In this document: positions 9,002 through 19,200 of the stretch, in pieces
Layout: each line of letters begins with the position of its first letter
Numbering within the stretch: the first letter of the stretch is position 1
DNA from: Phyllobacterium zundukense
GTDB lineage: Bacteria; Pseudomonadota; Alphaproteobacteria; Rhizobiales; Rhizobiaceae
Assembly: GCF_002764115.1 (NCBI RefSeq)
Contig: NZ_CP017941.1
Span: forward strand, 310,001-374,000
Direction of reading: 5' to 3'
Length of the DNA stretch: 64,000 bases
Notes under the pieces: generated by a model
The model's database searches: none
What the model saw: the letters and a program-made list of their open reading frames with translations, nothing else
Told to the model about the DNA's origin: nothing
Made by a program: the position numbers and the translations under genes

Positions 9002-9809
9002 GGTGATGTCAGGTTAAATTTTCAGGTCACGAGGATGGTCGCCCTGTTGATTTCAGGCGAGTGCTTCTGCCATGGCTTTCCACTCTGCCATGGCATTCAG
9101 GCGGTGGAGATAAATCTGGCATGCCGAACGTTGTGAGTGGGGTGGAACGAAGAGGTTGCGGACGGTAGAGAAGATCGAGATAAACCGCTGCAAGCTTCCC
9201 GATGATCGGAAACCCTGCATCACTCGCTCCCGTTTTCGCAACGGCAGGTGAGAATTCTCCGCCCGATTGTTTAACCCTTTGTGCGAGCGATGCTCGACGT
9301 TGGCCATGACCTGGCGTCTGGCGGCTTCGTAGGAGCGCAACTTGTCGGTGATCATCCGCTTCGGCAGGATACCTTGCTTCCGCATAAGCCGTGTCAGCAA
9401 CCGCCGTGCAGCCTAGCTGTTGCGCCGGTTTTGAACGATTTCGTCGAGAACATATCCATCCTGATCGACGGCACGCCAGAGCCAGTGTCTTTTACCATTG
9501 ATGCTGACGGCGGCTTCGTCCAGATACCAGATATCTTGTGATGATGGAGGCTTTCTTCGAATCCGGCGAGCATATTCCGACCCGAACTTTCGTGTCCACT
9601 GCCGGATCGTCTCATACGACACCCTGATCCCACGCTCGAGCAGCAATTCCTCGATATGCCGCAGGCTCAAGGGAAACCGGTAGTACAGCCACACCGCATG
9701 AGCGATGATTGAAGCAGGAAATCGATGGCGTTTGTAACGAATGGAAGGAACATGCATCCTGCAGCGATTACATCCCAAATCGATGACGAAACGTTAACCT
9801 GACATCACC
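9002..9809 (-). mobile_element. IS6-family insertion sequence, left copy
   Basis: An 808-bp element bounded by inverted ends GGTGATGTCAGGTTAA (9002) and TTAACCTGACATCACC (ending 9809). It carries one transposase frame on the minus strand, interrupted by a stop. The first 50 or so bases of its right end are the same as the left end of the element at 63251 in inverted orientation. The flanking octamers (tttcatcg at 8994-9001 and ggggcgat at 9810-9817) do not match, so there is no target-site duplication at this copy. Confidence 0.88.
9053..9757 (-). pseudogene. IS6-family transposase with premature stop codon
   Basis: The full frame would be 234 residues from ATG 9757 (MHVPSIRYKRHRFPAS) to the stop at 9053. 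DDE residues are visible: YLDEAAVSINGKRHW, MITDKLRSY, NNRAENSHLPLRKRER. An in-frame TAG at about 9413-9415 splits it. The inverted copy at 63303 has AAC ACC AAG where this copy has AAC AGC TAG, so two base changes created the stop. This copy is therefore probably inactive unless it is read through or complemented by the intact copy. Confidence 0.9.
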
Positions 9810-10309
9810 GGGGCGATCATGAAGCGATGGTTGATCTTAGCAATTCCTGCTTGCTAACCATCTCGCCTACGCCCGGGACGGCAGAGTAGGCGATCTGCTC
9901 ATCCAGCTCTGGCGAGTTTGGCGAGCTATTTGGCGAGCTGGACGTTTATGAAATCGACGCGACCAAAGAAGTGACTCCCTCTGTCGATTTACACGAGAGT
10001 GGAAGGAATCTTGGGGTTAGGCGACAAGAGAAAACCGACCATCCCGCAGTCGTCCATCGAGCACTGCTACTCTCGTCTGGAGCACGCGCTGCGCGCCCCG
10101 TGGTGACCATCGCATTTGTCGACGCTTGTTAGAGCTGTGCCGGTGAAGAGACCGGTGGTGATTCCATCCCATCGACCGCCACTGATGAAATCAAGGCCAC
10201 ACGCACTTATCCGGGATTTCTTGTTGAGATTGCAGTGGGAAAATGATCGTATGCGACCCTCGTAGTTGACTCCTCTGCCCCTTCTCCCGATGTTTGATCC
10301 GAGAGGCTC
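9810..10309. other. Non-coding stretch between IS6 element and ABC exporter
   Basis: About 500 bp with no recognisable gene. It presumably holds the promoter of the ABC exporter at 10310; no clear promoter or operator could be singled out. Confidence 0.5.
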
Positions 10310-12190
10310 ATGTCAATTTCAGATGCCATCTATCGTCCGTTCGAAAGGTTGATCCGGCCGCTCGACATCCCCTACCAGCCGCTGCCTAGCAAAGGACCGG
10401 TAGCTGTTTTGCTGCACTTCATCTCGATGTTCCGCGGCGTTCTGATCGCCTTGGCGCTTTCCTCCATGGCGATCGAGGCCATCAACTTGGCGATCGTCTG
10501 GGGGCTTTCGGTCATCGTCGATGGCGTCACGCAACAGGGCGCGTCCGCCTTTCTGCAGAACGAATGGCCGCTCCTGACTTTTCTGGGTTTCCTGATCTTT
10601 CCGGCCATGCCGGTCGCCTCGTTCCTTCTAAACACTCTCAACTCGCATACGCTCGGCGTCGGAATGCCGGCCGCCATCCAGTGGCAGGGTCACAAGGCAG
10701 TCGAGCGACAGGATCTTGCCTTTTTCCATGACCTCTTTGCCGGTCAGGTCGCCTCGCGCCTGTCGCAGGTGGCCTCCGCCGTACAGCAGCAGATCATCGC
10801 CGCCTTCCAGTCCATCCCGCGCTTCGTGCTGCAAATGGTCGGCTCCGTTATCTTGCTCACTAGCCTGTCTTGGCAACTCGCCCTACCCGTCGTCATCTGG
10901 ATCGCGCTCAACATGGCTCTCGCCATCAAGATGGCGCCGATCTTCGTAGAACGCTCACGCAACACCGCCAAGCAGCGCAGCCTGGTGGCCGGCGCCATCA
11001 CCGATCTCTACACCAACATGCAGATGATCAAGCAGTTTGCGGCCGAAGACAGCGAGGCCGGTGCCATACGACGCATCATCCAGAAGTCCGTGCAGACACA
11101 GCATAAGGAACAACGCATCTACCGCACGTCGGAACTGACTGTCGTGGCGCTTAACATGGCGCTCTGGCTGGCCATGCTTTCGATTGGTTTTTCGGGCCTC
11201 GTCAACGGCTTTCTAACGGTCGGCGAGTTCGTTGGGGCAGTCTACATCCTCAACCGGCTATCAGGTCACACCTTCACCTTCCTGCAGATGGGCCAGCAGA
11301 TCTTTCAGGCGATCGGCACGATCAAGGACGCCATGCCAGTCATGACGACGCCGCCCACCATCACGGATCGGTCGGACGCGGCCGAACTGACAGTCGGCCG
11401 AGGACAGATCCATTTTGAAAATGTGCGCTTCGCCTACAACTCCGGCAAGCCGGTGATCGACCAGCTGTCGCTGACGGTCCAGCCCGGCGAGAAGGTGGGC
11501 CTGGTCGGCCTCTCCGGGGCGGGCAAAACAACGCTGGTGAGCTTGCTGCTGCGCTTTTACGATATACGGGACGGTGCAATTCTGATCGACGGGCAGGACA
11601 TTCGCACGGTCGCGCAGGCAAGCCTTCGCCGCAACATCGGGGTCATCGCGCAGGATGTGGCGTTGCTGCACCGCTCGGTCGGTGACAATATCCGCTACGG
11701 CCGGCCGGAGGCGACACAGGACGAGATCGAATGGGCGGCGAAGACCGCAAAGGCCGATGCGTTTATCAGCGATCTTACCGATGTCGAAGGCCGCAAGGGC
11801 TACGCCGCCTTCGTTGGGGATCGCGGCATCAAGCTGTCCGGCGGCCAGCGCCAGCGTATCGCCATTGCGCGCGTCCTATTGAAGGACGCGCCGATCCTAG
11901 TGCTGGACGAGGCGACCTCCGCCCTCGACAGCGAATCTGAGGCCGCCATCCAGGAAAAGCTCAATCTGGTAATGGAGGGAAAGACGGTGATTGCAATAGC
12001 ACACCGCCTTTCGACGATTGCCAGGATGGACCGAATCGTCGTGCTCGATCAGGGACGCATCGTGGAAGAAGGCAACCCAAACAAGCTGGTCGAAGAGGAT
12101 GGCTTGTTTGCCCGTCTGTGGAAACGCCAGACCGGGGGCTTTATTCCTGACGAACTTGACGAACCTCTACCGACATCGCCTGCCACCTGA
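10310..12190 (+). CDS. ABC exporter, fused permease and ATPase
   Basis: 626 residues. The N-terminal half (about residues 30-330) has several hydrophobic segments of an ABC exporter membrane domain. The C-terminal half is the nucleotide-binding domain: Walker A GLSGAGKTTL near 400, signature [13 protein letters not shown] near 508, Walker B ILVLDEATSAL, and the H-loop AHRLSTIA. It is a homodimeric exporter half-transporter of the MsbA/LmrA kind; the substrate cannot be told. It converges with the type I secretion adaptor gene at 12447-13931 and is a separate transcription unit, so a link to secretion is only positional. Confidence 0.9.
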   Translation: MSISDAIYRPFERLIRPLDIPYQPLPSKGPVAVLLHFISMFRGVLIALALSSMAIEAINLAIVWGLSVIVDGVTQQGASAFLQNEWPLLTFLGFLIFPAMPVASFLLNTLNSHTLGVGMPAAIQWQGHKAVERQDLAFFHDLFAGQVASRLSQVASAVQQQIIAAFQSIPRFVLQMVGSVILLTSLSWQLALPVVIWIALNMALAIKMAPIFVERSRNTAKQRSLVAGAITDLYTNMQMIKQFAAEDSEAGAIRRIIQKSVQTQHKEQRIYRTSELTVVALNMALWLAMLSIGFSGLVNGFLTVGEFVGAVYILNRLSGHTFTFLQMGQQIFQAIGTIKDAMPVMTTPPTITDRSDAAELTVGRGQIHFENVRFAYNSGKPVIDQLSLTVQPGEKVGLVGLSGAGKTTLVSLLLRFYDIRDGAILIDGQDIRTVAQASLRRNIGVIAQDVALLHRSVGDNIRYGRPEATQDEIEWAAKTAKADAFISDLTDVEGRKGYAAFVGDRGIKLSGGQRQRIAIARVLLKDAPILVLDEATSALDSESEAAIQEKLNLVMEGKTVIAIAHRLSTIARMDRIVVLDQGRIVEEGNPNKLVEEDGLFARLWKRQTGGFIPDELDEPLPTSPAT

Positions 12191-12254
12191 CCACTGGCAG
12201 CTTGCCCAAAAAGGGAGAGGATGCGAGTCCACACAATGGACGTCGCCAGGAACT

Positions 12255-12322
12255 CTTCGTTTGAAAATGCCTACAATTGCGGATTCGCACTGACTTCGAT
12301 TGGTTCCAAAAATTCTACACTC
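12255..12322 (+). repeat. Dispersed intergenic repeat, copy B (diverged)
   Basis: It matches copies A and C in the order and spacing of blocks: tttgaaaatgcc, then gattggttcc, then aattctacac. The middle is diverged and the ATTTTC arm is lost. It sits between two convergent genes, so this copy is unlikely to be a promoter of either, which argues for a mobile or structural repeat rather than a simple promoter motif. Confidence 0.65.
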
Positions 12323-12446
12323 ACTCTTCAGAGCATATCGGCATGAGCGCTTTCCAATGGACGTTGGCGCAGACCGGCGTGCGTCGCCGCAAAGGCCATC
12401 AGCCTCGGGTCCGGCTGCATTATGAAGGGAAAAACGGACCTTACCC

Positions 12447-13931
12447 CTACCGTTCCTGCATGGCCTGCGAGGAAATCTCCGCGAGCGGCGAGAACAGATA
12501 TTCAAGAATGCGCCGTTTGCCGGTCTTGACCTCAACCGTCACGGCCATCCCCGGCGACAGCGGCATGTTGCGGCCGTCGACCTCAATCAGCGTCGTGTCA
12601 GGTTTGATCGTGACCGGGAACACGAGATTCTGCATGCGCTGGACATTACCGGTTGGAATGATGCTTTCGAGTTCCTTGGCCGCCGCCCCTTCCAGCTGCT
12701 GTGCGTCGGGTTCGGGGATCGCATCGGTCGCCACGCGATCGACGCGGCCCTCGATGGTGCCATAGCGGGTAAACGGAAACGCCTCGATCTTGATGACGGC
12801 GGGCTGTCCGGCAGCGACGAAGCCGATGTCATGGTTGGGAAGATAGGCCTCGATCTCGAGCGAGGCATTGCCCGGAACGATGCGCATCAGTTCACTGCCG
12901 GCCGACACCACCTGTCCGACCGTGGTGATCGCCGATGCCTGAACGGTGCCGTCGATCGGGCTTTTGATCGTCATCGACTGGCGACGCTTGCTTGCCTTGA
13001 CCAGCTGCTGCTCCAATTCATCGACGCGGCGCGCCGCATCGGAGAGTTTCTGCACATTGTCAGCGACAAAGCTGTTCGCCAGCTTGGCTGCCTCGCTGGT
13101 GGCAACATTGAGGGCCGCATAGGCCGCTGCCAACTGGCCAGTCTGTGTCACCATACTGGTTTCCGCCTCCTGCTGCGACTGCAGGGCATCGATGACCTGC
13201 GCCCGCGATCCGGCGGCCGAAGGGATCAGTTCCGTGCGCATGGCGACCCGCTCGGCAAGCGTTGTAACCAGGGCCGTTTGCGCCGCGATTGTCTTCGTCA
13301 GACCGTCAATCTCGGTCTGACGCTGCCCGCGCTGGGCCGCGAGATTATCCAGCGAGGAATGCAGCTGTGTAACATCGGCCTGGTAAATCAGCTGTTCGCG
13401 GCGGCGGATGACATCCGGGACATCGTTGGGAATGGAAATCGGTTGCTCAGCCACCGGACCGGACGTCCATATCCCGTCCTTTTGCCATGCCGCAACGGTC
13501 AACAGTACTGCTTCCCGGCGCGCCACTTCGGCGCGATAGGCGGCAAGGCCGGCAGCGATGCCAGTTTCCTCCGCTTTGATCTCGGTGTCATCCAGTTCGA
13601 CGATAACCTCACCTGCCTTGACAGTCATGCCGTTCGAAACAGGAACGGCGCGTGTTCTGCCCATCTCGATGGACTGAATGACCTTGACCCGACCCGTCGG
13701 CTGAACCTTGCCTTGTGCGGTTGCCACAATGTCGAACGTTCCGAGATAGCTCCAGAGCAGTGCGCTTGAGGCCAAAATACAAATGAACCAGATGAAAGCC
13801 GTACGGATCGGCGAGGTCGGCGTTTCGAGTATTTCCAGAGCTGCAGGCAGAAATGCGGTGTCGTCGCGCTGCCGTTTGGCAGCGCCCTTCAATGCTTTTG
13901 CCTTGATTGCTGCAACGGTTGGCGAGCTCAT
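12447..13931 (-). CDS. Type I secretion membrane-fusion (adaptor) protein, HlyD family
   Basis: 494 residues. A single N-terminal membrane anchor (about 42-66, IWFICILASSALLWSYLGTF) is followed by the first half-lipoyl segment (AQGKVQPTGRVKVIQS), a long coiled-coil hairpin (about 100-310) and the second lipoyl and beta-barrel part (SPIDGTVQASAITTVGQVV). This is the periplasmic bridge of a type I system, joining the inner-membrane ABC protein to an outer-membrane TolC channel. Its start overlaps the stop of the ABC gene at 13928-13931 (ATGA), so the two are translationally coupled. No TolC gene is visible here, so the channel must be encoded elsewhere. Confidence 0.94.
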   Translation of the reverse strand: MSSPTVAAIKAKALKGAAKRQRDDTAFLPAALEILETPTSPIRTAFIWFICILASSALLWSYLGTFDIVATAQGKVQPTGRVKVIQSIEMGRTRAVPVSNGMTVKAGEVIVELDDTEIKAEETGIAAGLAAYRAEVARREAVLLTVAAWQKDGIWTSGPVAEQPISIPNDVPDVIRRREQLIYQADVTQLHSSLDNLAAQRGQRQTEIDGLTKTIAAQTALVTTLAERVAMRTELIPSAAGSRAQVIDALQSQQEAETSMVTQTGQLAAAYAALNVATSEAAKLANSFVADNVQKLSDAARRVDELEQQLVKASKRRQSMTIKSPIDGTVQASAITTVGQVVSAGSELMRIVPGNASLEIEAYLPNHDIGFVAAGQPAVIKIEAFPFTRYGTIEGRVDRVATDAIPEPDAQQLEGAAAKELESIIPTGNVQRMQNLVFPVTIKPDTTLIEVDGRNMPLSPGMAVTVEVKTGKRRILEYLFSPLAEISSQAMQER

Positions 13932-16114
13932 CCCTGCACACTCCCGGTTTGAAGTTTCCAGAGGTGGGCATAAAGACCGTCGGGACGTGCCAAGAGCGTG
14001 TCGTGCGTTCCTTCCTCAAGAATGCGCCCGTCCTTCATGCCGACGATACGATGGCAGTGCCGTACGGTGGCGAGCCGGTGAGCGATAATGATCACAGTGC
14101 GTCCGCGCACGATCTCGCGCATATTGGCCAGGATGATCCGCTCGCTCTCATAGTCGAGCGCACTGGTGGCTTCATCAAGTATGAGAATAGGCGGATTGGT
14201 GGCGAGCGCCCGGGCAATCGCCAGGCGCTGGCGTTGGCCACCAGAAAGATTGGCACCGCGCTCTTCAATCAAGGTGTCGTAGCCGCGCGGCAATTTCGAG
14301 ATAAACTCGTCGGCTCCGGAGAGTTTTGCCATGCGCATGGCGGCTTCGCGCGACATAGCGGGATTGGCGAGAACAATATTGTCGTGGATTGTCCGGTTAA
14401 ACAGCATGTTCTCCTGGAGAACGACGCCGATGCTTGCTCTGAGCCATGCAGGATCAACCTGGGCGATATCCTGCCCGTCAATGAACACCTGGCCGTTGTT
14501 CGGAATGTAAAAGCGCTGGACGAGTTTGGTCAGCGTCGATTTGCCCGATCCCGAAGGCCCGACGATGCCAATGACCTCCCCGGGCCTGACGTTGAGCGTG
14601 ATGTCTTTCAAAACGTCCTGGCCATCCGGAGAATAGCGGAAATTCACCGACTTGAACTCAATCGCACCCTTCGGTGCAGGCAGGCTAACCGCAATGGCCG
14701 GGCGCGGCTCCTGCGGCGCGTTGAGAATGTCGGCAAGGCGCGAGACGGAAACTTGAACCTGCTGGAAATCCTGCCACAGCTGCGATAGCCGCAGGATCGG
14801 CTGGGCCACCTGCCCGGCGATCATGTTGAAGGCCACCAGTGCTCCGACCGTCAGCTCGCCATTGATCACAGCCTGCGCACCAAACAGAAGCAATGCCGCG
14901 CTGGTGATCTTGCTGACATATTGAATGGCGTTCTGCCCCTTTGCCGCCAGCATGGTTGCGGCAAAGGAAGACTGGACATAGGCGGCGAGCCGCTCTTCCC
15001 ACTGCGCGGCAACGACGGGTTCGACAGCAGACGCCTTCAGCGTCTGCACACCGACCACGGTCTCGACCAGCAATTGCTGGCTATAGGCTCCGCGATCGAA
15101 CTTTTCGTCAATGCGTTCTTTCAGGAACGGGCGAATGAGAAAGCCGATGGCAAGATAGAAGGGAACGGAGGCAACGACGATCCATGCAAGTTTCGTCGAA
15201 TAGCAGAACAGTACAAAAATGAAGACTATGGTGAAGATGAAATCGAGCCCGGAAAACAGCCCCTGCCCGGTGAGGAAGTTGCGGATGGTTTCGAGCTCGC
15301 GCACCCGCGCCACCGTCTGACCGGCAGCGCGCGTCTCGAAATAGCTGAGCGGCAGATTGAGCAGATGGCGAAACAGTCGGCGTCCGAGTTCGACATCGAT
15401 GCGGTTGGTGGTGTGCGACAGGGCATAGGTGCGCAGATACTGCAGGAACACATCGAACAGGCCAACCGTAGCAAGGCCGATGACCAGGACGATCAGAGTC
15501 GAATAGCTGCGGTGTGCCAGCACCTTGTCGACCACGACCTGGAAGAACAGTGGCGTCACCAGTGCAAACAGCTGCACGAACAGCGATGCCAGGAGCACAT
15601 GCCCCAATGAGCGCCGGTAGCGCCAGATCGATGGCAGAAACCAGCGGAAGCCGAAACTCTCCCGGGAAACGCCGGGACCGGCGAACCGCCTTTGGACGAG
15701 GATGAACTTTCCGCCGGTCAGCTGCAAAAGATCGCTTGCACTGACATTGCGCGAGGTGAAATTGACGGGATTGACGAGACGATAGAGCCCCTCCTCGACG
15801 GCACCGCCAAAGATCGCGAACGTACCGTCGGTTAGACAGGCTATGGCCGGCGCCGGCAGCGTTTTCAGGCGCTGCTCTGTGCGGGCATCGATGACTTTGG
15901 ATTTGAGGCCGATAGAGCTGGCGGCACGCAGGATATCTTCGCGCCCGGCGAGCCCCTTCAAGGCGTATTCGTGTGCCAGGGTCTCCGGACGAGATGAAAT
16001 GCGATAGTAGCCGGCAATCGTCGTAAGAGCAATCAGCCCGCTGTCGGGCAAAGGCTCATCCGGCCCTGAACTCGTGTCCCCGGCAATTTCTGTGTCGATC
16101 GTGATGCTATCCAT
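13928..16114 (-). CDS. Type I secretion ABC permease/ATPase with inactive C39-like domain
   Basis: 728 residues. The N-terminal ~135 residues form a C39 peptidase-like domain; where active peptidases have the catalytic Cys, this protein reads DSGLIALTTIAGYY, so it is the non-cleaving form (CLD) known from HlyB. Membrane segments occupy about 160-430. The ATPase has Walker A GPSGSGKSTL near 515, signature [14 protein letters not shown] near 620 and Walker B ILILDEATSAL. The protein energises export of an unprocessed C-terminal-signal substrate, most simply the giant protein encoded immediately upstream (139 bp gap, same strand). Confidence 0.94.
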   Translation of the reverse strand: MDSITIDTEIAGDTSSGPDEPLPDSGLIALTTIAGYYRISSRPETLAHEYALKGLAGREDILRAASSIGLKSKVIDARTEQRLKTLPAPAIACLTDGTFAIFGGAVEEGLYRLVNPVNFTSRNVSASDLLQLTGGKFILVQRRFAGPGVSRESFGFRWFLPSIWRYRRSLGHVLLASLFVQLFALVTPLFFQVVVDKVLAHRSYSTLIVLVIGLATVGLFDVFLQYLRTYALSHTTNRIDVELGRRLFRHLLNLPLSYFETRAAGQTVARVRELETIRNFLTGQGLFSGLDFIFTIVFIFVLFCYSTKLAWIVVASVPFYLAIGFLIRPFLKERIDEKFDRGAYSQQLLVETVVGVQTLKASAVEPVVAAQWEERLAAYVQSSFAATMLAAKGQNAIQYVSKITSAALLLFGAQAVINGELTVGALVAFNMIAGQVAQPILRLSQLWQDFQQVQVSVSRLADILNAPQEPRPAIAVSLPAPKGAIEFKSVNFRYSPDGQDVLKDITLNVRPGEVIGIVGPSGSGKSTLTKLVQRFYIPNNGQVFIDGQDIAQVDPAWLRASIGVVLQENMLFNRTIHDNIVLANPAMSREAAMRMAKLSGADEFISKLPRGYDTLIEERGANLSGGQRQRLAIARALATNPPILILDEATSALDYESERIILANMREIVRGRTVIIIAHRLATVRHCHRIVGMKDGRILEEGTHDTLLARPDGLYAHLWKLQTGSVQG

Positions 16115-16253
16115 TGCTGTGCCGGCGAGTTCTGTTCGAGTGCAGGATTACGGATTCATGTACGGAGAAAGGACGGAACGGGCTGGAGAGCAATCGCGAC
16201 AATCGATAACGGGAAGCGGCGCGAGAATGCGCCGCCTCCATGGGATAATACCC

Positions 16254-19200
16254 TTATGCAGGGTTGCTCGCCCTGACCGACGAAGCGAACGCAAGCGTCG
16301 CATCGCCAACCAGTCTGGTCGTGCCGTCGGTCATCTCATAGGAGCTGGTGCCGGTGATGGCCGAGCCATCCGGGAACTGGGTCGCTCCTTGCGAGGATGG
16401 CAGCAGGTTGACGAGCCTGATCCCGGCCTCCGACATAGTCTTGAGCTCGCCCTGATCACTGATGCCGTTCTGGTTCAAATCCTGCCAGACGCGGAACTCG
16501 TTCCATCGGGCATCATTGCTGTCGAGAACGTCATCATGATTGGTATCGAAAACCAGTCGCAAAGCCTCAAGGTCGGTCGGTTCGTCACCCTCAGTTATCC
16601 CTTCGGGCCACATGGAGAATGCCAGTTCCCTCGCCTGATCGATGAGGCCATCGGCACCTGCCGCACCATCGGATCCAAGGTCGATGGCCAGGAACCCGTC
16701 CTGCGGTCCGACCCATGCCGTGCCGTCGCGGATACCGTCCTCATCCCAATCATACTTGGGACCCGTGTCGTCGGCGAATTCCTGCGGATCGAATGGACGA
16801 AGGTCAATGTGATTGTCGCCATTCAAATCAAGCAGGATGGGATCTTTGTCGGTCATATGGCTCCAATGGCCAATGACCTGGCCGCTGGCGTTATATTCTG
16901 TCCAGCTATAGGTCAGCCGCCAAACCTTGTACCCACCATTGTCGTAGTACTCGGTTTTGCCTTCAAAATTCCCATTGGAGGCATATCGCATGCCGAGGTG
17001 GAACCGACCATTGGAATAATTGGATAGTTCGATGCGGCGGCCATCGTCGTAATACTGCGTTTCGGTGACGGGTGTCCCCGCAGAATTGAACGTTCGCACT
17101 ATACGTGACCACGTCTGCGCATTCGTCGGATCAAAATAGGTTTCGGTCCGGGTGCCATTATCGAAAGTCGGCATGTCCAGCAGCAGTTGACCCGCCGCAT
17201 TGAAATGATACTGGATGTTTGACCATGTCGCGATGTTGTGCGGGTCGTAGACGATGTGGATCTGCGTGCTGTTGTCATAAATGTTATACTGGGTCGTCAG
17301 ACTCCCAGTCGTATCGAGTAGCTGGACAATGTATGACCATGTCTGGGCGTTCGTCGCATCCCATGTGTAAGCGGTTTTCGTTCCGTCATCATTGCTGTTG
17401 AGCTGATAGGTCAAGCGGTTGGCTGTATCAAAGTTCTGGTCTACCCGTGACCACGGCTGCGCATTGGTCGGGTCCAGGGTAATTGCCGACCGCGTGCCAT
17501 TGTCGTTGAACTGGTTCTGATAGGTGAGCCGGTTGGCAGTGTCGAAGGACTGCACGATTTGTGTCCAGGCCTGCGCATTGGCAGGGTCATACGTGTAGGC
17601 CGTCCGCGTTCCGTTGTCCTGAAATTCATTCTGGTAGGTTATTTGCCCCGCAGCGTTATAGCTGCGCTCCATGCGTGTCCACGGATTGACGCTGGTCCAG
17701 TCATAGGTCGTCGTTCCTGTCAGCACATTTGTCGCGCTGTAGAAATTCACCTGCTTTTGCTGGCCAGAAGCCGCATCGAAAGTGATATCCGCCCGTATGC
17801 CGTCGTCATTGAACTGCTTTTCGAGTGTCTTCTTGCCGGCAGCATCAAAAGATTGTTCGACACGGCTCCACGGATTGGCATTCAGCGGATCGTAAAGCGT
17901 GGCGCTGGTGAGTATCCCCTTCGTGTTGAGCTGGCTGACGCTCAATTGCTGGCCGCCAGCGGCGGCAAACGTTTTCGCTGTTGTTGTGCCGTCAACATTA
18001 AGCATTATTTCCGCCGTCTTGCGTCCGGCAGAATCCGTGGTGAGGCTGCTGAGCAATTTTCCGGCGGCCGTGAAACTCTCCGTGACGGTTTCTTTCAAGC
18101 TACCATTCGTGTTTCGATCGACAGCGGTGAGCGTGATCGAACCGTCATTGCGCGTGACCGCCGTTTCGGTGCGATCGTAGGTTCCATCATTGTTGGCGTC
18201 CTTGTTGAGGACCGTTACGAGGCCATCGGCACTGGTGGTGATGGTGCCCTTTGCCTTGACGCTGCCGTCGGCATTGGTTTCGGTGATCGTCGAAACAATC
18301 GAACCATCGATCTGTGTCTTCGACACCATAACGTGCTCGAAGGTGCCATTGCCATCGAAGTCCGAGCGGACAGTTGCCATCAGACCATCGGTGGAAACGG
18401 TGGTTTCTACCTTCGCAGCGATTGCCTTCGCCCAATAAACCTCACCCGCGACGAGATTGCTGAGTTCTCGCGCTTCGGCACTATTGGTGACTGTCGTGAT
18501 GCTTGCCCCGGACAGGTCAACGGTGACCGTTTCAACCTGATCGACGGTGCCGCTGCCGTTCACATCCCGCGAGGTGGTGCGCGTCGTGCCATCGGCGTTT
18601 CTGACGATCGTGGTCCTGGAAACCAGCTTGCCGGTTTCGTCGGTATCACTGGTGACACTGCGCTGGCTGCCGTCGACATTAAAGGTGTTTGTGGTGGTGC
18701 GGCGGCGATCAATCGTGCCTTCGCCGTCAAGATCCCACTCCGTGGTTGTCGTCAGGCCATCGGCAGAGACCTTTGCGGTCGTCCGGTTGGCCACGCCGTG
18801 GTCAGCGCGGAAGCCGGTGATCGTCGTTGTCAGCGACCCGTCGACCGCCTGAATACGCTCTTCTTTTTGATCGACGTTGTCGTCGCCATTGGTCTCCCGT
18901 TCGATGGTGACATAGCGGCCATCGGCCAGACTCGATGTGACCGTCCAGTCGGTGGCATTCCCACTGGCGTCGGTAGTCAATACCGTATCGACGATTGATC
19001 CATCAGCGAGGATGTCCCTGACGATCTTGCGCGTGCGCTGACCAAGACCCGCTCGCTCGTCCTGAACGGTGACGGTGCGACCGTCGGCACTGGTCGTCTC
19101 GACGCTCCAGGACAGCACCGTGCCGTCGGATTTGGTATTGGCAACGGTGCGTGTGCGGCTCCCGTCGCTGTTGATCGTGGTGACGTCCGTCGCCTTCTGG

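Noticed and set aside
8994..9817. Target-site duplication around the left IS6 copy
   Set aside because: The flanking octamers tttcatcg and ggggcgat do not match directly or inverted, nor do they match the inner flank of the right copy.
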